Shown here: positions 1 through 5,444 of the stretch, in pieces | Numbering within the stretch: the first letter of the stretch is position 1 | Layout of the letters: each line of letters opens with the position of its first letter | Assembly (NCBI GenBank): GCA_016762995.1 | Contig: JAESUT010000043.1 | Coordinates: forward strand, 2,609 to 8,052 | From: Gammaproteobacteria bacterium | GTDB taxonomy: Bacteria > Pseudomonadota > Gammaproteobacteria > Pseudomonadales > Pseudohongiellaceae | Direction of reading: 5' to 3' | DNA: 5,444 nucleotides | The notes under the pieces: generated by a model | Database searches by the model: none | Seen by the model: only the letters and a program-made list of their open reading frames with translations | Told to the model about the DNA's origin: nothing | Translations under genes and position numbers: made by a program

Positions 1-131
1 TGGATAGCGCCCGGCCTAGCAGGTTGAGCTACAGCAGCGCTAGCAAGCAACGACAGCGCAACACTGGCAACACCGGCGGTAAGAAGCAGACGCGCTCCTT
101 TTGCTCGTGCAGTTTTATTAGTCTTATTCAT
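1..131 (-). CDS. N-terminus of an exported protein of unknown function (partial, runs off left edge)
   Basis: Reading the minus strand from an ATG at 131-129 gives an open frame to the window edge, about 43 residues. It begins MNKTNKTARAKGARLLL, a basic N-region, followed by a hydrophobic stretch (LLLTAGVASVALSLLASAA) and the signal peptidase I-like site AVA|QP near residues 35-37. It is therefore very likely secreted or inserted in the outer membrane through Sec. The start is supported by a Shine-Dalgarno sequence (AGAGGTG) just upstream. The visible mature part (QPARPGAI) is too short to name a family. A TonB-dependent receptor or a periplasmic enzyme would fit the neighbourhood, but neither is shown. 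The gene is divergent from the membrane protein/symporter pair, so the two transcripts could share regulation in the region between them. Confidence 0.75.
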   Translation of the reverse strand, partial: MNKTNKTARAKGARLLLTAGVASVALSLLASAAVAQPARPGAI

Positions 132-135
132 TATT

Positions 136-142
136 CACCTCT
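136..142 (-). promoter_or_regulatory. Ribosome binding site of the leftward gene
   Basis: The minus strand reads AGAGGTG, with its GAGG core 6 bases before the ATG at 131. It decides the start of the leftward signal-peptide gene. Confidence 0.7.
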
Positions 143-332
143 TAAACCTACTTGATTAACTCTCTTAACTAACTCGCAAATTCGTTTCCACGAACTACTT
201 TGTCTATCCCTGTTGCCCCACCTTTCTGAGGATAACCCCAACACTGAATACAGGGAAAACACTCACTGAAACACCCGTCGTTAGGGTACTTGTAGTTGCG
301 CGAACCTGAGAACATGGACTCTCAAGCGATCG

Positions 333-361
333 TTGTCAAGACAGCTTAGCGCTAGTAAAGA
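333..361 (+). promoter_or_regulatory. Weak sigma-70 promoter candidate for the membrane protein/symporter pair
   Basis: TTGTCA at 333-338 matches five of six bases of the -35 consensus. With a 17-base spacer it is followed by TAAAGA at 356-361, which matches only three of six bases of the -10 consensus. It lies about 90 bases before the preferred start at 449. The -35 element overlaps a small inverted repeat (TGTCAAGACA, 334-343). This is the best candidate by eye, but the -10 is poor. Confidence 0.25.
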
Positions 362-390
362 TACTGCGCCCACAATACGGGTCGGAATCT

Positions 391-406
391 ATAGACTCCC
401 GTCTAT
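391..406. repeat. Inverted repeat ATAGAC-TCCC-GTCTAT in the leader of the rightward unit
   Basis: Two perfect 6-base arms flank a 4-base centre, 42 bases before the ATG at 449. It could be an operator for a dimeric repressor or a small hairpin in the 5' untranslated region. It has no following T-run, so it is not a typical terminator. Confidence 0.4.
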
Positions 407-437
407 TCGCTGTTTATGCTCTGGCTCACAACAACAA

Positions 438-443
438 GAGAGG
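438..443 (+). promoter_or_regulatory. Ribosome binding site that decides the start at 449
   Basis: GAGAGG ends 5 bases before the ATG at 449, whereas the ATG at 416 has no purine-rich sequence ahead of it. The site forms the left arm of a short palindrome, GAGAG-G-CTCTC (438-448), which fills the space up to the start codon. Confidence 0.7.
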
Positions 444-448
444 CTCTC

Positions 449-982
449 ATGCACAGTAAATTGATATACGTGATTTTCGCTACCGTACTGTTAATTGCGG
501 GCATTCTAGTGGCAATTTTCCTTGCTGAATCGGTGCCAAATGGCGCTGGTTTAGCCCATGCACAATTTAACGGCATGCGGGTGGGCGGCAACGGCGTCGC
601 GCGATTGGAACACATAGGCACCTTGGCCTTCGCCTTTCAGGCCTTACTACTGCTGCTGATCGTATGTCTCGCCGCACTGGGCGTGGCAGAAGAGCGACGC
701 AGCAAGGGGTTTTGGGCTTATATGGGTGGCACCCTATTATTCAGCCTCTTCGTATGGTGGCAGATGTACTCCAACCATCAGGCCTTCTTGGAAACTGGGG
801 TCACAAGCTATTTCATGGGTTTTCCTGTGGCTACCGCCTGGCAGGTATATGGTACTTGGCTGGCGGCGATTCCGCTGATCGTCTTGTACAGCGTAGGCTT
901 TCGAAAATTCATCTTCACCGATGAAGACGAAGAAAAATTCGAGCAATTGCTAGAACAAATCGCAAAAAAATCGGAGCAGTAA
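449..982 (+). CDS. Four-helix inner-membrane protein, putative partner of the adjacent sodium symporter
   Basis: This is a 177-residue integral membrane protein that I cannot assign to a named family. Four hydrophobic segments are visible at about residues 5-26, 56-79, 87-107 and 126-150. The loop between the first two (about 27-54) is rich in Gly and Asn and contains ARLEHIG. The C-terminus (about 156-177) is highly charged, EDEEKFEQLLEQIAKKSEQ, probably a cytoplasmic amphipathic helix. The start at 449 is preferred because of its Shine-Dalgarno site; the ATG at 416 would add MLWLTTTREAL. The stop lies 4 bases before the symporter gene, and the symporter's ribosome binding site sits inside this gene, so the two are almost certainly cotranscribed and perhaps translationally coupled. 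By analogy with small proteins paired with SSS transporters (YjcH/ActP and YhdT/PanF, which have fewer helices), it may be an accessory subunit. That role is inference. Confidence 0.85.
   Translation: MHSKLIYVIFATVLLIAGILVAIFLAESVPNGAGLAHAQFNGMRVGGNGVARLEHIGTLAFAFQALLLLLIVCLAALGVAEERRSKGFWAYMGGTLLFSLFVWWQMYSNHQAFLETGVTSYFMGFPVATAWQVYGTWLAAIPLIVLYSVGFRKFIFTDEDEEKFEQLLEQIAKKSEQ
973..976 (+). promoter_or_regulatory. Ribosome binding site of the symporter inside the preceding gene
   Basis: GGAG lies 10 bases before the ATG at 987 and overlaps the last codons of the upstream membrane protein. The spacing is a little long, which fits coupling to translation of the upstream gene. Confidence 0.5.
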
Positions 983-986
983 TTCC

Positions 987-2483
987 ATGGAAGCCTATAG
1001 ACAGGAAATCATCATTGGCGCAGTTATCATCTATATGGTTTTTTGTATTTTCACTGGTCTCTGGGCCATGCGGCGCACGAAAAATTCCAGCGACTTCTTT
1101 GTCGCTGGCAGAGGCCTAGGGCCGGTTGTTGTTTCTCTTGCCTTGTTCTCATCCACACTGAGCGGCTTCGGATTTGTTGGAGGGCCAGGGTTGGTCTATT
1201 CGATCGGCGTAAGCTCGTTCTGGATGATAGTAATTTCATCCACCGGTTATGCGCTGGGATTTTTCCTTGTAGCAAAACGAATCCGCATGATCGCCGATGT
1301 CCGCAATTGTATTTCTCTTCCCGATGTCCTTGCAGCAAGATACAACAGTGAAGCGGTTCGATTTCTTATTGCCGTTACAATAGTTCTTGGGGTAATGGGC
1401 TATCTGGCAACACAGATATTGGCCATGGCCGTAGTGATGCAGGCAATTCTCTCTGGTACTGCCATGTTCGCTGACATAGGACTCGTTACCTGTGTAGTGG
1501 TTTCATCTGCCGTCTTAATCTTCTATTGCGTCACCGGAGGAATCATAGCCTCTGTCTATACGGATGTGGTGCAAGGCGCGATTATGATGATCGCCGGCGT
1601 TCTAATTCTATTAACTGCCATGTCTGTCTTCGATGGTGGCATGCAAGAAGCGACCTCGATAATTCTTGCGGACGACGGCGAGGCGATGATGCCCTTCGGC
1701 GCAGCTGGCATCATGGCGTCCTTAGGCTGGTTCTTTGTCTTCGGCTTGGGGCTGGCAGGCCAACCCCACCTTGTAACGAAGATGATGATGAACAGAAGCA
1801 TCTCCGACAACAGAATCATCCTACCGATGTCGCTATTCGGCTACGTTATGGCTGCCCTACTGTGGGTTTCCATCGGCGTGATCATGCGTGCCGCTGTTAT
1901 CGATGGTGTTATAGAGCCGTTAGCCCTTCCCGACGATGCAGCCTCCTTCTTCCTCTCAATATTTACCAATCCACTGCTCGCAGGTATCGTTTTTGCCGGC
2001 CTGTTTGCCGCAATCATGTCGACTTCTGATGCCTTCCTCAACATAGGTGCCGCCGCAATCATTCACGACATACCCAAAGCTATTCGAGGAAAATCAATAC
2101 AGAACGAGCTGTTCTGGGCTCGTGTGGTAACGGTTATTCTGGCGGTAGTTGCTGCTAGCTTCGCGCTCTATTCGCACTTTCAGGATGCCACACTAGTAGC
2201 AATACTCGGCGCCTTCGGCTGGGCGACCTTCGCCGCATCGATTTTTCCTGTACTGGCTATCGGATTAAACTGGAAGGGTGCGACCGCTCTTGGCGCCATT
2301 GCCGCGATCGTCTCTGCGTTGCTGATAAACTTTATCGTACAGCTCTCAGGTATAGTACTACCTTATGGCATACTCGGCGGACTAGTCGCGTTCATAGTCT
2401 CGCTCTCATTGTTTATTGGTGTGTCACTAGTAACGAAGAAGCCAGAACTGGACGCAGACATGCAAGCAGTTCTGAATATATAG
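987..2483 (+). CDS. Sodium:solute symporter (SSS family, PutP-like), substrate unknown
   Basis: This 498-residue inner-membrane protein has about 13 hydrophobic helices, the usual size for the family (PF00474), and couples solute uptake to sodium entry. The N-terminal part aligns by eye with E. coli PutP: RRTKNSSDFFVAGRGLGP (29-46) against RSTKNFDDYILGGRSLGP, then SSTLSG (55-60) where PutP has ASDMSG. Further family marks are GGIIASVYTDVVQG (184-197), GLAGQPHLVTK (255-265, the GQPH of the PutP/PanF group) and AAIMSTSDA (341-349), whose Ser345-Thr346 match the PutP sodium ligands Ser340-Thr341. Thr57 occupies the place of PutP Asp55, a residue important for sodium binding there, so this is probably not a true proline carrier. 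The ATG at 987 follows the upstream stop by 4 bases. No frameshift or truncation is visible. Substrate could be an amino acid, organic acid or another small solute. Confidence 0.95.
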   Translation: MEAYRQEIIIGAVIIYMVFCIFTGLWAMRRTKNSSDFFVAGRGLGPVVVSLALFSSTLSGFGFVGGPGLVYSIGVSSFWMIVISSTGYALGFFLVAKRIRMIADVRNCISLPDVLAARYNSEAVRFLIAVTIVLGVMGYLATQILAMAVVMQAILSGTAMFADIGLVTCVVVSSAVLIFYCVTGGIIASVYTDVVQGAIMMIAGVLILLTAMSVFDGGMQEATSIILADDGEAMMPFGAAGIMASLGWFFVFGLGLAGQPHLVTKMMMNRSISDNRIILPMSLFGYVMAALLWVSIGVIMRAAVIDGVIEPLALPDDAASFFLSIFTNPLLAGIVFAGLFAAIMSTSDAFLNIGAAAIIHDIPKAIRGKSIQNELFWARVVTVILAVVAASFALYSHFQDATLVAILGAFGWATFAASIFPVLAIGLNWKGATALGAIAAIVSALLINFIVQLSGIVLPYGILGGLVAFIVSLSLFIGVSLVTKKPELDADMQAVLNI

Positions 2484-2540
2484 AACACTGAGCGTTCCAT
2501 TTCGGGCAAGCTTCGCCTGATTTCTCTAGACAGCTGCTTT

Positions 2541-2557
2541 CGGGCTACCTTAGCCCG
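2541..2557. terminator. Possible hairpin terminator after the symporter (no T-run)
   Basis: CGGGCTA-CCT-TAGCCCG is a perfect 7-base stem with a 3-base loop, 57 bases after the symporter stop. It is GC-rich but followed by GTTGTGG rather than a run of T, so it is not a canonical intrinsic terminator. It may protect the 3' end of the message or act with Rho. Confidence 0.4.
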
Positions 2558-2594
2558 GTTGTGGTAGCATGCGCAGATAAATTGACCTGCCGTG

Positions 2595-2610
2595 AGACAC
2601 CATCGTGTCT
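2595..2610. repeat. Inverted repeat AGACAC-CATC-GTGTCT upstream of the receptor gene
   Basis: Perfect 6-base arms flank a 4-base centre, with a further G-T and T-A pairing possible at 2593-2594/2611-2612. It lies 81 bases before the receptor start and could be an operator or a leader hairpin. A second inverted pair, AATACA (2613-2618) and TGTATT (2629-2634), follows at once, and TATTAT at 2631-2636 resembles a -10 box but has no good -35. Confidence 0.35.
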
Positions 2611-2691
2611 TAAATACACTCAAATTACTGTATTATCTCTCCGCCTCTTTTATTCTCATTCCAATTTATTTTCAATGGTCCATTTTCTATT

Positions 2692-4869
2692 ATGAAGCCA
2701 ATATTTCTCACACGTTATCTCATATCCCTATGCCTGATGTATTCAGTCTTCTTCTCTAGCCAGAGTCTTGCACAGATCGCTGAAGATGAATCCACCGTGA
2801 CCTACCCTGCCAGTTACTTTGCCGAGTATGCACCGGTGAATGCCAAAGACATGCTGGATCGAATTCCCGGAGTAGGCTCAACCACCGGCGGTGGGCCTAG
2901 CAGTAGTGGTGGTGGATTTCGAGGTGGCGGTGGTGGCCGCGGCGGACGTGGTTTCGGCAGTGGTAGCGGTTCCAGCGAAATTCTGATAAATGGCAAGCGC
3001 ACAGCTGGAAAGAACAACCAGACCAGCGCTGTGCTAAGCAGAATTACCACTGAGCAGGTGAATTACATTCAGATTATTCGCGGCACTTCTGGTGAGCTGG
3101 ACGTGCGTGGTAGTGGCCAGGTAATTAACGTCGTGCTGTTTGAGGAGCTCTCCGATTCGAGTATGTCCTATCAAATAAATGCAGATCGAAACCGAGACGG
3201 CAATATTGCACCTGGAGCGAACCTATCTTACTCGAATCGCATCGGGGGATTCGAATACGTACTCAGTGCGGTTGCTGAACCCAGATACGGCCACAGAGAG
3301 AGTGTGGAAAACAGCATTCTCGGAGATTTTTCAGCAAATGATCGAGTAGTCGAAGATAGCATCACGAAACAAACCAGCTATGACCTGACGGCAAACCTTG
3401 GCTATGAGATTAGCGACCGCTCCAGTGCTCGACTCAACATCCTCCTGTCTCAGAATGACAATCCCACCAAAACCAAACGCAATATTACCAACTTGAAGGT
3501 CTCACCGAATAGCCTTGAAAGACTATATAACGATATTCCCGGAGAGCAGGACAATTGGGAAATCGGTGGCGACTATGAAACGTTTTTGGGCAATGGAGAC
3601 CGATTCAAAATTTTGTTTGTTCTGAACCAAGACAACCGTGACAGGACAAGGGAGCGATTCGAAATATTTTCCGATGGATCAGCAGAAAAAAACCTATTTC
3701 TAGAATCTGGAAGTGTGACCGAAGAAGAAATAATACGCAGCTCTTATACGAGGAGTATCTTAGAGGGGCAGGACATTGAATTTGGATTCGAGCGAGCCGT
3801 TACTACTCTTGATTCCAATCTTGCTATTGGAACTTTAGATCCGACAGGGACCCCTTCGCCAAACTTTGGCGGCTTGGTACAGATATCGGTACCAGGGTCC
3901 AACTCGACTGTGGAAGAAGTTCGCTATGAGCCCTTCCTTATACACAACTGGGTCATCAATCCAAAAGTATCGCTAGAAAGCACGCTGTTGTATGAGCAAT
4001 CTGAAATCACCCAGTCAGGGGACGTGTCTAACAAACGAGATTTTAATTTCCTCAAACCGAAAGTTGATCTGCGCTACGACTTGACACCCAGCATTCAGCT
4101 ACGAGGCTCGATCGAGAAGATTGTCGAACAATTGCGCTTTAGCGATTTTGTTGCGGATACAGATAGTGGTGATGAAGACTCCAACGTAGTCGCTGGAAAT
4201 TCCGAAATCCGTCAGGAGTGGTACTGGAGCTACAATTTCAATGCAGAGTATCGACTACCAAATGATATCGGCGTTATTGACGGCCAAATTTTCTATCACG
4301 ATCATCGCGACAAGATCGAGCGCCTCGATGTATCTCTGAGCGAAGACAATCTGCAATCTGCTAATGGCAATATTGGCGATGGCAAGATGTACGGCATTAG
4401 CCTGAATAGCAGTATTAGGATGCGCATGTTCGACATGCCAAATTTACTGGTATCTACAAGTCTAAGCTTGTCAGATTCCGAGATCACCGACCCATTTACC
4501 GGACAGAGTCGGCGGATGTTACACCATGGTCGCGGTCGGGCGAGTATGAGTTTTCGTCATGATATTCCTCGCTTAAGCCTGAATTGGGGTGCAAGCATTA
4601 GAAACAGCTTTGATGGTGGTACAAGAATTTTTGATATTGATGATTTGCTGAACATATACAGCGAACCGGGGCTGTCACTTTTCGCCGAATGGATAAGCCC
4701 CAGCGGCACTAGCTGGCGCTGGGATGCTCGCGACGTTGGCAACCCTGAACGGTGCTCCGATAGGACTCGCTTTGTAGGGCGACTCTCAGCCGGTATCCTC
4801 GAAGAAATCGAGAAGCGCTGCAGTATTCGGGGCATGGTGATGTCGCTAAAAATAACGGGGACTTTTTAG
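2692..4869 (+). CDS. TonB-dependent receptor-like outer-membrane protein with Gly-rich plug insert
   Basis: This complete 725-residue protein would be an outer-membrane gated channel energised by TonB. A signal peptide ends near residue 27 (SQSLA|QIA). Residues 34-39 (STVTYP) may act as the TonB box. The plug domain follows: YFAEYAPVNAKDMLDRIPGV (42-61), a Gly/Ser/Arg-rich insert (66-94), EILINGKRTAGK (96-107), and QVNYIQIIRG to SGQVINVVL (122-149), the classic plug signature. Residues from about 155 on are beta-barrel, ending in MSLKITGTF with the terminal Phe that marks outer-membrane barrels. The family is commonly about 650-800 residues, so nothing seems missing. The only two cysteines of the mature chain are 688 and 710, in the last strand region. 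The ATG at 2692 is the first possible ATG, GTG or TTG start after an in-frame stop at 2611, yet no Shine-Dalgarno site precedes it; the leader is pyrimidine-rich. Ligand unknown; the neighbouring symporter suggests a small solute or its oligomer. Confidence 0.9.
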   Translation: MKPIFLTRYLISLCLMYSVFFSSQSLAQIAEDESTVTYPASYFAEYAPVNAKDMLDRIPGVGSTTGGGPSSSGGGFRGGGGGRGGRGFGSGSGSSEILINGKRTAGKNNQTSAVLSRITTEQVNYIQIIRGTSGELDVRGSGQVINVVLFEELSDSSMSYQINADRNRDGNIAPGANLSYSNRIGGFEYVLSAVAEPRYGHRESVENSILGDFSANDRVVEDSITKQTSYDLTANLGYEISDRSSARLNILLSQNDNPTKTKRNITNLKVSPNSLERLYNDIPGEQDNWEIGGDYETFLGNGDRFKILFVLNQDNRDRTRERFEIFSDGSAEKNLFLESGSVTEEEIIRSSYTRSILEGQDIEFGFERAVTTLDSNLAIGTLDPTGTPSPNFGGLVQISVPGSNSTVEEVRYEPFLIHNWVINPKVSLESTLLYEQSEITQSGDVSNKRDFNFLKPKVDLRYDLTPSIQLRGSIEKIVEQLRFSDFVADTDSGDEDSNVVAGNSEIRQEWYWSYNFNAEYRLPNDIGVIDGQIFYHDHRDKIERLDVSLSEDNLQSANGNIGDGKMYGISLNSSIRMRMFDMPNLLVSTSLSLSDSEITDPFTGQSRRMLHHGRGRASMSFRHDIPRLSLNWGASIRNSFDGGTRIFDIDDLLNIYSEPGLSLFAEWISPSGTSWRWDARDVGNPERCSDRTRFVGRLSAGILEEIEKRCSIRGMVMSLKITGTF
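2887..2973 (+). repeat. Low-complexity GGN tract encoding the Gly-rich plug insert
   Basis: Codons of GGT/GGC type dominate this stretch, encoding about 29 residues of mostly Gly, Ser and Arg (GGGFRGGGGGRGGRGFGSGS at 73-92). The tract is imperfect, with mixed third positions, so it is not a simple microsatellite. It lies between the first plug helix and the LINGKR strand, where related receptors often carry a shorter GRGFGG-like segment. Confidence 0.85.
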
Positions 4870-4943
4870 CTTCTTGCTCCGCAAAGCAACTATTAGAAAC
4901 ATTCTTTAACTTAACAACTTAGAGAGTCCCGACTCGGCTCTGC
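4870..4943. terminator. Convergent gene junction with weak hairpins
   Basis: Two small hairpins can be drawn between the converging stops. One is TTGCT (4874-4878) with AGCAA (4885-4889). The other is AGAG-TC-CCG (4923-4931), loop ACT, CGG-CTCT (4935-4941), with a 2-base bulge. Neither has a clear T-run on either strand, so a bidirectional terminator here is only possible. Confidence 0.25.
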
Positions 4944-5444
4944 TTATATGTGACGATACAAGTCAAAGGCTATTACGCATCTATCCGTGTCTTCGCTAAA
5001 AGGAATAGTTCTGTGGTAAAGAGAGGAAGGGAAGAAAATAATATCACCTCTTTTAGGCCGATGGATTTTACGCGGGTAGTTATCATCTAGGACGGGGAAA
5101 TCATGGCCTTGAAGACTCAACTCAATCGCACCTTCATCAGCATCTTTCGCATCAACAGTTTTTAGATAGATGACGCCACTTAGCCAACCCGACGGATGAT
5201 TGTGTGATTGTTGGTGACCACTTTTAATCAGCCGAACAAACCAACCTCTTAGATCATAGTCACTAGGCCAAGAATTTATATACTCACAATCTTCAGATGA
5301 AAATCTAGAATAGTATGCCGCTATTTCCTTCCGAAGTATTTCTTCAAGAGCCTCGCAGTTCTTACCGGCTTTAAAAATTGTTGGCGCGCTCTGGAAGCCA
5401 AATTTGGTAACTCCATGTTTTGGCTCCCACAATTGAGTGATTTC
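4944..5444 (-). CDS. Putative 2-oxoglutarate/Fe(II) oxygenase, C-terminal part (5' end beyond window)
   Basis: The frame is open to the right edge, and a TTG at 5432-5430 is only an internal possibility, so the gene is treated as partial with about 166 codons visible. Counting from that TTG, the marks of the PF13759/TIGR02466 oxygenase group are HNHPSGWLSGVIYL (77-90), GDIIFFPSSLYHRTIPF (129-145) and DRCVIAFDL (150-158). His77 and His79 with His140 are the likely iron ligands (HxH in place of the usual HxD/E, as I recall being common in this group), and Arg151, 11 residues after His140, the likely 2-oxoglutarate anchor. Residues 1-60 resemble the helical region before the double-stranded beta-helix. 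Proteins of this group often carry N-terminal TPR repeats, which would lie outside the window. It converges on the receptor gene. Substrate unknown; it may hydroxylate a small molecule, peptide or protein. Confidence 0.8.
   Translation of the reverse strand, partial: EITQLWEPKHGVTKFGFQSAPTIFKAGKNCEALEEILRKEIAAYYSRFSSEDCEYINSWPSDYDLRGWFVRLIKSGHQQSHNHPSGWLSGVIYLKTVDAKDADEGAIELSLQGHDFPVLDDNYPRKIHRPKRGDIIFFPSSLYHRTIPFSEDTDRCVIAFDLYRHI

Larger units (their letters stand above)
132..448. other. Divergent intergenic region (317 bp)
   Basis: This stretch separates two divergent genes and should hold both promoters. No convincing coding sequence lies in it; an in-frame ATG at 416 could extend the rightward gene by 11 codons but lacks a ribosome binding site. 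Visible structure: TTAACT twice, at 156-161 and 165-170; TTCG/CGAA arms at 181-194; a distant pair TCCCTGT (207-213) and ACAGGGA (250-256); the inverted pair TGTC-AA-GACA (334-343); and ATAGAC-TCCC-GTCTAT (391-406). No strong sigma-70 promoter was found for the leftward gene. Confidence 0.6.

Noticed and set aside
207..256. TCCCTGT/ACAGGGA distant inverted pair as an RNA structure
   Set aside because: The 36-base loop and lack of supporting pairs make chance likely; no riboswitch features are seen.
416..448. Upstream ATG at 416 as the start of the four-helix protein
   Set aside because: No ribosome binding site precedes it, and the added MLWLTTTREAL is not signal-like. The ATG at 449 has GAGAGG at proper spacing.
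1526..2029. Long open frame of 167 codons inside the symporter gene, other plus-strand frame
   Set aside because: It is Arg/Cys/His-rich out-of-frame translation of a membrane protein gene with no ribosome binding site; the symporter frame is clearly the coding one.
2814..3050. Proline-rich antisense frame under the receptor plug
   Set aside because: Its Pro/Leu run is simply the reverse complement of the glycine codons in the insert.
5430..5432. TTG as the true start of the oxygenase gene
   Set aside because: The frame stays open to the window edge, TTG is a rare start, and no ribosome binding site is visible in the 12 bases left, so the gene probably begins outside the window.

Overview
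The window looks like chromosomal DNA of a Gram-negative bacterium, most likely a marine or aquatic gammaproteobacterium. The reasons are balanced base composition, Shine-Dalgarno sites before several genes, Sec signal peptides ending in AxA-type sites, a TonB-dependent outer-membrane receptor, and a PutP-like sodium symporter. The genus cannot be told from the sequence alone. I see no rRNA, tRNA, CRISPR array, insertion sequence, phage gene or integration site.

Layout. Positions 1-131 (minus strand) hold the 5' end of an exported protein that runs off the left edge; only its signal peptide is visible. Positions 132-448 are a divergent intergenic region with small inverted repeats and one weak promoter candidate. 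Positions 449-2483 (plus) are a tight two-gene unit: a 177-residue four-helix membrane protein of unknown family, then after 4 bases a 498-residue sodium:solute symporter (SSS family, PutP-like). Positions 2484-2691 are intergenic with several short hairpins. Positions 2692-4869 (plus) encode a complete 725-residue TonB-dependent receptor-like protein with a glycine-rich insert in its plug domain. Positions 4870-4943 separate it from a convergent gene. Positions 4944-5444 (minus) are the C-terminal part of a putative 2-oxoglutarate/Fe(II) oxygenase (PF13759/TIGR02466 type) whose start lies beyond the right edge.

How the genes may work together (inference): the receptor would bring a substrate across the outer membrane, and the symporter with its small partner would carry it, or a product made from it in the periplasm, across the inner membrane using the sodium gradient. 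The oxygenase could modify the substrate or a peptide or protein. The substrate cannot be read from the sequence. Nothing proves a new system. The best leads are the small membrane protein paired with the symporter, the loss of the PutP Asp55 equivalent in that symporter, and the receptor-oxygenase pairing.
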